From Bradyrhizobium sp. 195 (GTDB taxonomy: Bacteria; Pseudomonadota; Alphaproteobacteria; Rhizobiales; Xanthobacteraceae): a stretch of DNA of 64,000 bases. Within the stretch, counting starts at the first letter, position 1; each line of letters begins with the position of its first letter. Where the stretch lies: contig NZ_CP082161.1 in NCBI RefSeq assembly GCF_023101665.1, forward strand, positions 558,001-622,000, written 5' to 3'. Below the pieces are notes generated by a model, which was given only the letters and a program-made list of their open reading frames with translations, had not been told where the DNA came from and ran no database searches. Both the position numbers and the translations under genes were made by a program. Below are positions 1 to 7,141 of the stretch, piece by piece.

Positions 1-279
1 CATTTCATCGCGCTCGAGAACGAGCAGGACCGTGCCTACGGCCTGAAGCGCTACATGGCCGAGACGCGCCGGCTCTACGGCGTGCTCGACCGCCGGCTCG
101 AGGGGCACGACTTCGTCGCCGGCGACCTCTCGATTGCCGATTTTGCCATCCTGGGCTGGGCCTGGCGCCATCCTCGCCACAAGGTTGAGCTGGCGGACTT
201 CCCCAACGTCAAGCGCTGGTATGAGGCCCTGATCGCCCGTCCGGCCGTGAAGCGGGGCATGGACGCGAAGCTGGATTGA
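1..279 (+). CDS. Glutathione S-transferase, C-terminal fragment
   Basis: The frame is open from the window edge to a TGA at 277-279, so only the last 92 residues are visible. They match the all-helical C-terminal domain of a bacterial GST of the YfcG/Nu-like kind: an xFVAGDLSIADFA segment (the N-capping box/hydrophobic staple region) followed by a helix ending in FPNVKRWYEALIARPAVKRG. Such proteins use glutathione for disulfide reduction or conjugation in the cytosol. The thioredoxin-like N-terminal domain that binds glutathione lies upstream of the window, so the subclass is uncertain. A double-hairpin repeat begins nine bases after the stop. Confidence 0.85.
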   Translation, partial: HFIALENEQDRAYGLKRYMAETRRLYGVLDRRLEGHDFVAGDLSIADFAILGWAWRHPRHKVELADFPNVKRWYEALIARPAVKRGMDAKLD

Positions 280-287
280 TTGGACGG

Positions 288-391
288 TGTCATCGCCCGC
301 GAAGGCGGGCGATCCAGTATTCCAGAGGCGGCGGTGATTGAGCTGAGAGGCCACGGCGTACTGGATGCCCCGGTCAAGCCGGGGCATGACA
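288..391. repeat. Double-hairpin REPIN-like repeat, family A copy 1
   Basis: Architecture TGTCAT-hairpin-ATCCAGTA-spacer-TACTGGAT-hairpin-ATGACA. The first hairpin is CGCCCGCGAAGGCGGGCG and the second CCCCGGTCAAGCCGGGG. The outer and inner borders are inverted copies of each other, so the whole element can also fold on itself. It lies between the GST gene and the stop of the LysE-family gene. Six more copies are at 4323, 12034, 24956, 25400, 28534 and 29427. Confidence 0.9.
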
Positions 392-398
392 GTGTGCC

Positions 399-1037
399 TC
401 ACACCTTCTTCGCTTCCACCGCCATCCGCACCGCGAGACCCGCCAGCACCGTGCCCATCAGCCAGCGCTGCACCAGCATCCAGCTCGGCCGGTTCGTCAG
501 GAACAGCGCGATCGATCCGGCCGCGAGCGCGATCATCGCATTGACGCTGACGCTGATCGCGATCTGGATCGCCCCCAACACCACCGACTGCGCCAGCACG
601 CTGCCGGCGGCGGGATCGATGAACTGCGGCAGCAGCGCCAGATAGAGCATCGCGATCTTCGGGTTGAGCAGGTTGGTGACGAAGCCCATCGCGAACAATT
701 TGCGCGGGCTGTCCATGGCGAGCTGCTTCACCTGGAATGGCGAGCGCCCGCCCGGTTTCACCGCCTGCCACGCAAGCCACAACAGATAACCCGCACCGGC
801 GAAGCGCAGCGCGTCATAAGCAAAGGGAATGGCGAGCAAGAGCGCCGTGATGCCGAACGCCGCACACAGCATGTAGAACACGAAGCCGAGTGCTACGCCG
901 CCGAGCGAGACGATGCCGGCCGCAGGCCCCTGCGTGATCGAGCGCGAGATCAGATAGATCATGTTCGGCCCGGGCGTGAGCACGAGACCGAGGCAGACGA
1001 GAGCGAAGCCGAGCAGGGCGGAGGTGTGGGGCATCAT
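399..1037 (-). CDS. LysE/RhtB family amino-acid exporter
   Basis: A 212-residue hydrophobic protein with about six predicted membrane segments. The N-terminal stretch FALVCLGLVLTPGPNMIYLI carries the TPGPN signature of the LysE/RhtB superfamily, and NLLNPKIAMLYLALLPQF in the middle is the second conserved element (NPK in a helix). Members export amino acids or related small molecules through the inner membrane, usually to relieve toxic accumulation. The substrate cannot be read from sequence. Two adjacent Met codons occur at the start; the upstream one is used here. It is a single gene bounded by a repeat on one side and the polA 3' region on the other. Confidence 0.9.
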   Translation of the reverse strand: MMPHTSALLGFALVCLGLVLTPGPNMIYLISRSITQGPAAGIVSLGGVALGFVFYMLCAAFGITALLLAIPFAYDALRFAGAGYLLWLAWQAVKPGGRSPFQVKQLAMDSPRKLFAMGFVTNLLNPKIAMLYLALLPQFIDPAAGSVLAQSVVLGAIQIAISVSVNAMIALAAGSIALFLTNRPSWMLVQRWLMGTVLAGLAVRMAVEAKKV

Positions 1038-1133
1038 TGGACCGGTGCGGAAGACGGCACGGTTCTAATATGCGCGGCCTCGTGGGGCCATCGCGCAATT
1101 GCTCGGAGGACAATTGAGGGTGTTGCGCAGGTG

Positions 1134-1170
1134 CGCTCCCTCGCCCCGCACTTGCGGGGAGAGGTGAAGA
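1134..1170. repeat. Short hairpin repeat, family B (single arm)
   Basis: GCTCCCTCGCCCCGCACTTG followed by CGGGGAGAGG folds into a GC-rich hairpin (CCCCGC/GCGGGG) directly downstream of the polA stop. It resembles one arm of the longer family-B elements at 18745 and 27444. It may also act as the 3' end of the polA transcript, though no U-run follows on the polA strand. Confidence 0.6.
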
Positions 1171-1173
1171 AAA

Positions 1174-4100
1174 TCAGTGCGCCTCGTCCCAGTTGTTCGC
1201 CGCCCGCGCGTCCACATGCAGCGGCACCGAGAGCAGCACGGCCGGGAACGGCGCGTCCTGCATGACGTGCTGCACGACGGGGAGCGTCGCCTCGACCTCG
1301 GCGTCCGGCACCTCGAAGATCAATTCGTCATGCACCTGCAGCAGCATCTGCGCCGACAGCTTCTTTGCGGCGAGGGCATCCTCGACCCGCGTCATGGCGC
1401 GGCGGATGATGTCGGCCGCGGTGCCCTGGAGCCGCGCGTTGATCGCGGCACGCTCATTGAAGGCGCGCACCGAGGCGTTGGACGCCTTGATGTCGGGATA
1501 GTGCATCTTCCGGCCGAACAGCGTGGTGACGTAGCCGTGGCTCCGGCAGAAATCGCGCGTCTCGTCCATGTAGGCGCGGATGCCGGGGAAGCGCTCGAAA
1601 TATTTCTTGATATAGGCGGACGCTTCCTCGCGCGCGATGCCGAGCTGGTTGGCGAGGCCGAACGCCGAGATGCCGTAGATGATGCCGAAATTGATCGCCT
1701 TGGCGCGGCGGCGAATTTCGCTCGGCATGCCCTGGATCGGCACCCCGAACATTTCCGACGCGGTCATGGCGTGAATGTCGAGCCCGTCGCGGAACGCCTG
1801 CTTCAGCACAGGAATGTCGGCGATCTCGGCCAGCAGCCGCAGCTCGATCTGCGAATAATCCGCGGAGACAAGCTTGTGCCCGGGCGTCGCAATGAAGGCG
1901 CGGCGGATCTTGCGGCCATCCTCGGTGCGCACCGGGATGTTCTGCAGATTCGGCTCGTTCGACGACAGCCGGCCCGTCGTGGTTGCTGCCAGCGCGTAGG
2001 TCGTGTGCACGCGATGGGTCTGCGGATTGACATAGGTCGGCAGCGCGTCGGTGTAGGTGGATTTCAGTTTCGAGACCTGGCGCCACTCCAGGATCTTTCG
2101 CGGGAAGTCGTGGCCCTGCTCGGCGAGCTCGTCCAGCACCTGGGCGGTGGTCGACCATGCCCCGGTTTTCGTTTTGGACCCGCCTGACAATCCCATCTTG
2201 CCGAACAGGATGTCGCCGATCTGCTTGGGACTGCCGACATTGACCGGCTCGCCCGCGATCTCCTGGATCTCGGCCTCGACGCGCGCCGCCGTCTGGGCAA
2301 AGTCGCCGGAAAGCCGCGACAGCACCTGGCGGTCGATCGAGATGCCGCGCCGCTCCATGCGCGCAAGCACCGACACCAGCGGCCGCTCCAGCGTCTCGTA
2401 GACCGCGCTCATGTGCTCTGCGACGAGGCGCGGCTTCAGCACGTGCCAGACGCGCAACGCGACGTCGGCGCCTTCGGCCGACAGCGCCGCAGCCTTGTCG
2501 ATCGGTACCTGGTCGAAGGTGATCTTGCCCTTGCCGCTGCCGAGCAGCTCATTTTCCTTGAGCAGGGCATGACCGAACCAGCGCTCCGACAGCGAGTCCA
2601 GCGCATGCGAGCCGCGGCCTGCATCGAGCACGTAGGAGATCAGGAGCGCATCGTCGGTGTTGCGCAAGGTGATGCCGTGCTGCGCCAGCATCACGGCAGT
2701 GAATTTGACGTCGAAGCCGATCTTGAGGATGCCTGATGATTCCAGCACCGGCCGCAACGCCTCGATCGCATCCGCATGCTTGACCTGGTCGGGCGCAAGG
2801 CCGGCGTCGAACAGGCCGCCGCCGCCGCCGGACTGCTTGTGCGCCAGCGGCACGTAGCAGGCCTCGTTCGGCGCCAGCGCCAGCGCGATGCCGCAGAGAT
2901 CGGCCTGCATCGGATCGATGGAGTTTGCCTTGATCTCGATCGCGACATGGCCGGCATCATGGATGCGCGCGACGAATGCGTTGAGCTCCTTGAGCGTCTT
3001 GATCGTCTGATACTTGCTCCGATCGACCGGGAGCTTGCGCATGGCGTCTTCGCGCGCCGCAGCCAGCGAGATCGGCGCGCCCTTCAGGCTGGCGCCCTTG
3101 TCGCCCTTGTCGCCGCCCGTTGCGCTCGCGGCAGGAGCGGCGAAGAGATCGCCGGAAGCCTCGGACGTTCTTGCTTTCGATGCGCCGTCGCCGGCCCTGG
3201 CGCCGCTGCTATTGCTCGCATCGGCATCGACATTGGCGGGATCGATCTGCGAATAGTCGGCGACGCGGCGCGTCAAGGTGGTGAATTCCATCGCCTTCAG
3301 GAAGGCAATCAGCTTGCGCGCGTCGGGCTCGTGGACGGCGAGGTCGTCGAGCGGCACGTCCAGCTTGACCTTGTCGTCGAGCAGCACGAGTTTTCGCGAG
3401 ATCCGCGCCTTCTCCGCGTTCTCGAGCAGCGCCTCGCGGCGCTTCGGCTGCTTGATCTCGCCGGCGCGGAACAACAATTGGTCGAGGTCGCCATATTCGG
3501 TGATCAGCTGCGCCGCGGTCTTGACGCCGATGCCGGGCACGCCGGGCACGTTGTCGGTGGAATCGCCGGCCAGAGCCTGCACCTCGACGACCTTGTTCGG
3601 CGGCACGCCGAACTTCTCGATCACCTCGGGGATGCCGATGCGGCGGTCCTTCATGGTGTCGTACATGGTGACGCAATCGGTCACGAGCTGCATCAGGTCC
3701 TTGTCGGAGGACACGATCGTCGCGCTCGCGCCGCGCTCGCACGCCTCGCGCACATAGGTCGCGATGAGGTCGTCGGCCTCGAAGCCGCCCTGTTCCAGGC
3801 AGGGCAGGTCGAAGGCGCGCACCGCTTCGCGGATCAGCGCGAATTGCGGGATCAGATCGTCGGGTGCCGGCGGCCGGTGCGCCTTGTATTTGGGATAGAT
3901 CGCGTTGCGGAAGGTGACCTCCGACTTGTCGAACACGATCGCGAGGTGCGTCGGCCGGTTGTCGGCGGGCATGTCGCGCAGGAGTTTCCACAGCATGTTG
4001 CAGAAGCCCAGCACGGCGTTGACCTGCAGCCCGTCGGACTTGCGGTTCAGCGGCGGCAGCGCGTGGTAAGCGCGGAAGATATAGGAGGAACCGTCGACCA

Positions 4101-4242
4101 GGAACACGTGGTCGCCCTTGCCGGCGGCCTTGGCTGCTACAGGTTTGGCAGCAGCTGTCGCGGCGGCGGGCTTGGCGTCGGCGGCTTTTGGCGCAGCCTT
4201 GGTGTCAGCTTTGGCGGAGGTCTTCGGGGAGGTTTTGGGCAT
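1174..4242 (-). CDS. polA: DNA polymerase I with degenerate proofreading domain
   Basis: A 1022-residue Pol I used in Okazaki fragment processing and repair. Three domains are present. The 5' nuclease/FEN domain starts with FLVDGSSYIFRAYHALPPL and contains GDSTDNVPGVPGIG. The 3'-5' exonuclease-like domain lies in the middle. The polymerase domain has motif A DYSQIELRLLAEIADIP, motif B RRRAKAINFGIIYG and motif C QVHDELIFEV (His near residue 971). The exonuclease domain lacks the catalytic residues expected from the E. coli enzyme: motif I reads VAIEIKANSID rather than a DxE motif, motif II has Thr for the Asp, and motif III reads LSAEGAD where Tyr and Asp are expected. ATG at 4242 is preferred; an in-frame TTG at 4302 would add 20 residues. 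An Ala/Lys-rich N-terminal tail precedes the nuclease domain. Confidence 0.95.
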   Translation of the reverse strand: MPKTSPKTSAKADTKAAPKAADAKPAAATAAAKPVAAKAAGKGDHVFLVDGSSYIFRAYHALPPLNRKSDGLQVNAVLGFCNMLWKLLRDMPADNRPTHLAIVFDKSEVTFRNAIYPKYKAHRPPAPDDLIPQFALIREAVRAFDLPCLEQGGFEADDLIATYVREACERGASATIVSSDKDLMQLVTDCVTMYDTMKDRRIGIPEVIEKFGVPPNKVVEVQALAGDSTDNVPGVPGIGVKTAAQLITEYGDLDQLLFRAGEIKQPKRREALLENAEKARISRKLVLLDDKVKLDVPLDDLAVHEPDARKLIAFLKAMEFTTLTRRVADYSQIDPANVDADASNSSGARAGDGASKARTSEASGDLFAAPAASATGGDKGDKGASLKGAPISLAAAREDAMRKLPVDRSKYQTIKTLKELNAFVARIHDAGHVAIEIKANSIDPMQADLCGIALALAPNEACYVPLAHKQSGGGGGLFDAGLAPDQVKHADAIEALRPVLESSGILKIGFDVKFTAVMLAQHGITLRNTDDALLISYVLDAGRGSHALDSLSERWFGHALLKENELLGSGKGKITFDQVPIDKAAALSAEGADVALRVWHVLKPRLVAEHMSAVYETLERPLVSVLARMERRGISIDRQVLSRLSGDFAQTAARVEAEIQEIAGEPVNVGSPKQIGDILFGKMGLSGGSKTKTGAWSTTAQVLDELAEQGHDFPRKILEWRQVSKLKSTYTDALPTYVNPQTHRVHTTYALAATTTGRLSSNEPNLQNIPVRTEDGRKIRRAFIATPGHKLVSADYSQIELRLLAEIADIPVLKQAFRDGLDIHAMTASEMFGVPIQGMPSEIRRRAKAINFGIIYGISAFGLANQLGIAREEASAYIKKYFERFPGIRAYMDETRDFCRSHGYVTTLFGRKMHYPDIKASNASVRAFNERAAINARLQGTAADIIRRAMTRVEDALAAKKLSAQMLLQVHDELIFEVPDAEVEATLPVVQHVMQDAPFPAVLLSVPLHVDARAANNWDEAH

Positions 4243-4322
4243 GGCCGCAATGTATGAATTTTTGCGGGCTTTGACAGCCTTAGGAGGGGGATTTTTGGGC
4301 AACTGGCCGACGCTATCCCCAC

Positions 4323-4426
4323 TGTCATTCCCCGGCTTGACCGGGGAATCCAGTACGCCGCGGCCGATTGGTCAATCACGACTGTCTCTGGAATACTGGG
4401 TCGCCCTGTCAAGCAGGGCGACGACA
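4323..4426. repeat. REPIN-like repeat, family A copy 2
   Basis: Same two-hairpin layout as at 288: first arm CCCCGGCTTGACCGGGG, second arm CGCCCTGTCAAGCAGGGCG. The core reads ATCCAGTACGCCGCGGCC ... CTCTGGAATACTGG. It sits between the acyltransferase stop and the polA start, so any polA promoter must lie in the short stretch between 4243 and 4322 or inside the repeat. Confidence 0.9.
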
Positions 4427-4438
4427 CCTGGGGTGCGG

Positions 4439-5506
4439 CTACTCCGCCGCCTGCAACCGCACGCCCGCCTTCTTCGGCGCAATCCAGAACGCATCGGGCC
4501 GCTCGAACAGGAAGCGGGCATTGAGCCGCAAGGCGGCCCGCCAGATCGCGAGCGCACCGATTACTCCGGCGACGGTGACGATCAGCGACACCGTGCCGAT
4601 ATCGGGGATGATGCCGGTGCGCAGCAGCAGCGTGCGGGTCGCCGCCATCGGCAGGAAGAAGGCGAGATAGATCACGATCGAATGCTCGCCGCAGAAGCGC
4701 ATGAAATTCATCCATTGGGCGCGTGCGAGCAGCGTGCCCATCGTGATGATCGCGCAGGCGCCGGCAAAACCGAGCACGAGCGAGACGATCTTCCATTCGC
4801 CGGCCCCCAGCACGACAAGGCCGGTATTGACCAGCGCCCAGGTCGCGAGCGCTGCGAGCGCAAGCGCCGGATGCTTCCGCGCGCGGTCCGACAGCGCGAA
4901 CACGTAAGGCGCGAACAGATAGCCCGAATAGAAATAGACGAAGCGCGAGCAGAACTCGTCGATGACGGTCCACCCCGTCGTGATGCGTGCCGTCTCCAGC
5001 GCGGCGGCAATGACCCAGATCGCGAGCGACGGAATCTTGCGTGTCAGTTTTGTAACGACGAAGAAGATCGGCAAGAGATAGATGAACCACAGGGTGCCGA
5101 ACGGCTCGATGAAGGATTCGAGATACAACATGCCAACGTGGTGCCAGCTCGTCTCCGCCGCGAAAGCGGGTGCCTTGAAGCCGAACTGGATTGTCACCCA
5201 GACGACATAGAAATAGGCGAAATGCACCACCTTGCGGTCGAGATAGGTTCGCCAGTCCCGGTCGATCACCAGCGACAGGAACAGACCCGAGATCAGGAAG
5301 AAATCCGGCATCCGGAACGGCTTTGCGAAGGCGACGGCGACATGCATGAAACCGGTCTCGCCGGCGGCGAGCTCGACCCCCAGCACCGAATGCATCATCA
5401 CGACCATGATGATGCAAATGCCCTTGGCGTAGTCGACCCAGTCGACACGCGCGGCAGAAAGGGCTCTGGTGCCTCGGCTCCCTGCGATTGTGCCTGATGG
5501 TGCCAT
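4439..5506 (-). CDS. Acyltransferase family 3 membrane protein
   Basis: A 355-residue polytopic protein of the acyltransferase-3 (OafA/NodX-like) family, which transfers acetyl or other acyl groups to sugars of surface polysaccharides or other carbohydrates at the inner membrane. The N-terminus VDWVDYAKGICIIMVVMMHS is the family start, with the conserved His in MMHS near residue 39. FFLISGLFLS is the next conserved element. About ten hydrophobic segments follow. The neighbour ugd, read divergently, makes UDP-glucuronate, which fits a surface-polysaccharide role, but no acceptor can be assigned. The start is the ATG at 5504-5506. Confidence 0.88.
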   Translation of the reverse strand: MAPSGTIAGSRGTRALSAARVDWVDYAKGICIIMVVMMHSVLGVELAAGETGFMHVAVAFAKPFRMPDFFLISGLFLSLVIDRDWRTYLDRKVVHFAYFYVVWVTIQFGFKAPAFAAETSWHHVGMLYLESFIEPFGTLWFIYLLPIFFVVTKLTRKIPSLAIWVIAAALETARITTGWTVIDEFCSRFVYFYSGYLFAPYVFALSDRARKHPALALAALATWALVNTGLVVLGAGEWKIVSLVLGFAGACAIITMGTLLARAQWMNFMRFCGEHSIVIYLAFFLPMAATRTLLLRTGIIPDIGTVSLIVTVAGVIGALAIWRAALRLNARFLFERPDAFWIAPKKAGVRLQAAE

Positions 5507-5674
5507 GGTGTCCCTTTTCGAGGCGCCTTTCGCCCGTCCTGTTCGAGCGTGGGGCAGTGTGGGGCCCCAGCGGTTTCCGACTTCTTTACCGGTTCAATTC
5601 CCATGCCGCTTTTTTGCATGCGGACTGTTCCCTCCCGCCGTGAAAATGCTAAACCGCCACGCGTCGGGGTTTCG

Positions 5675-5682
5675 TTAACCAA
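5675..5682 (+). promoter_or_regulatory. Near-match to CtrA half-site upstream of ugd
   Basis: TTAACCAA differs in one base from the TTAACCAT octamer described for the cell-cycle regulator CtrA in alphaproteobacteria. It lies 19 bases before the ugd start. One octamer by chance is not rare, so this is weak on its own. Confidence 0.25.
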
Positions 5683-5700
5683 TCTGAAACAGGGATTTTC

Positions 5701-7017
5701 ATGCGCATCGCGATGATCGGCACGGGCTATGTGGGACTGGTGTCTGGGGCCTGCTTTGCGGATTTCGGTCACGACGTCACCTGCGTCGACAAGGACGAGA
5801 GGAAGATCGCCAGCCTTCATCGCGGCGAGATCCCGATCTACGAGCCCGGCCTCGACGAACTCGTTGCGACCAACGTCAAGGCCAAGCGGCTCGACTTCAC
5901 CACCGACCTGAAGAAGCCGGTCGCGGATGCCGATGCCGTCTTCATCGCGGTCGGCACGCCCTCGCGCCGCGGCGACGGCCACGCCGATCTGTCCTACGTC
6001 TACGCCGCCGCGCGCGAGATCGCGCAGTCGCTTCAAGGCTTCACCGTCGTGGTGACGAAGTCGACTGTGCCGGTCGGTACCGGCGACGAGGTCGAGCGCA
6101 TCATCCGCGAGACCAATCCCAACGCCGACATCGTGGTCGCCTCGAACCCCGAGTTCCTGCGCGAGGGCGCGGCGATCCGCGACTTCAAGTTTCCCGATCG
6201 CATCGTGGTCGGCACCTCCGACGAACGCGGCCGCAAGGTGATGGGCGACATCTACCGCCCGCTGTCGCTGAACCAGGCGCCGCTGATGTTCACGGAACGT
6301 CGCACCGCCGAGATGATCAAATACGCCGCGAACGCGTTCCTCGCGACCAAGATCACCTTCATCAACGAGATCGCCGATCTCGCCGAAAAGGCCGGCGCCA
6401 ACGTGCAGGAAGTCGCCCGCGGCATTGGCCTGGACAACCGCATCGGCACCAAGTTCCTGCATGCAGGTCCCGGCTTCGGCGGCTCGTGCTTCCCGAAGGA
6501 CACCAAGGCGCTGATCAAGATCGCGCAGGATTACGACGTCTCCCTGCGCATCGTCGAATCCGTGCTGGCCGTGAACGAGAACCGCAAGCGCGCGATGGCC
6601 CGCAAGGTCAGCCAGGCGCTCGGCGGCTCGCTGCGCGGCAAGACCATCGCCGTGCTCGGCCTCACCTTCAAGCCCGATACCGACGACATGCGCGATGCGC
6701 CGTCGATCCCTCTGGTGACAGGCCTGATCGACATGGGCGCAACCGTGAAGGCGTTCGACCCCGTCGGCATGGAGCAGGCCAAGGGCGAGCTGCCTGACAT
6801 CACCTATTGCGAGGACGCCTATTCCTGCGCGCAAGGCGCCGATGCGCTCGTCATCGTCACCGAATGGGTGCAGTTCCGCGCACTCGATCTCGATCGGCTG
6901 AAGACCGTCATGGCGCAGCCCGTCGTCGTCGACTTGCGCAACATCTACCGCCCCGAAGACATGGAAGCCGCTGGCTTCACCTATGACAGCGTTGGCCGCC
7001 CGCCGGTGCAGGGCTGA
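5701..7017 (+). CDS. ugd: UDP-glucose 6-dehydrogenase
   Basis: A 438-residue cytosolic enzyme oxidising UDP-glucose to UDP-glucuronate with two NAD+, a precursor for acidic exopolysaccharide and capsule. The Rossmann start IGTGYVGLVSGACFADFGHDV binds NAD. The catalytic cysteine is Cys263 in GPGFGGSCFPKDTKAL. The C-terminal domain has GLTFKPDTDDMRDAPS, which binds the UDP sugar. Full length for the family (known as RkpK in rhizobia). Transcribed alone; a double-hairpin element follows the stop. The polysaccharide cluster at 46-53 kb could use its product, but that link is inference. Confidence 0.95.
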   Translation: MRIAMIGTGYVGLVSGACFADFGHDVTCVDKDERKIASLHRGEIPIYEPGLDELVATNVKAKRLDFTTDLKKPVADADAVFIAVGTPSRRGDGHADLSYVYAAAREIAQSLQGFTVVVTKSTVPVGTGDEVERIIRETNPNADIVVASNPEFLREGAAIRDFKFPDRIVVGTSDERGRKVMGDIYRPLSLNQAPLMFTERRTAEMIKYAANAFLATKITFINEIADLAEKAGANVQEVARGIGLDNRIGTKFLHAGPGFGGSCFPKDTKALIKIAQDYDVSLRIVESVLAVNENRKRAMARKVSQALGGSLRGKTIAVLGLTFKPDTDDMRDAPSIPLVTGLIDMGATVKAFDPVGMEQAKGELPDITYCEDAYSCAQGADALVIVTEWVQFRALDLDRLKTVMAQPVVVDLRNIYRPEDMEAAGFTYDSVGRPPVQG

Positions 7018-7042
7018 CGACGGACAATTATCCGTCAAAATC

Positions 7043-7129
7043 GTCATGGCCGGGCTTGTCCCGGCCATCCACGTCTGTTCACTCTCGCCAGAAAGAACAT
7101 GGATGCCCGGGACGAGCCCGGGCGTGACG
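7043..7129. repeat. Double-hairpin repeat, ATCCACGT subfamily
   Basis: GTCATGGCCGGGCTTGTCCC then GGCCATCCACGT form the first arm; ACATGGATGCCCGGGACGAG then CCCGGGCGTGACG form the second. The layout is the same as family A, but the inner borders are ATCCACGT/ACATGGAT instead of ATCCAGTA/TACTGGAT. It lies between ugd and hrpB and ends 12 bases before the hrpB start. Confidence 0.85.
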
Positions 7130-7141
7130 AGTGGATAGACC

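Noticed and set aside
2776..4257. A 493-residue open frame opposite polA
   Set aside because: Antisense to a certain gene; composition is that of a shadow frame.
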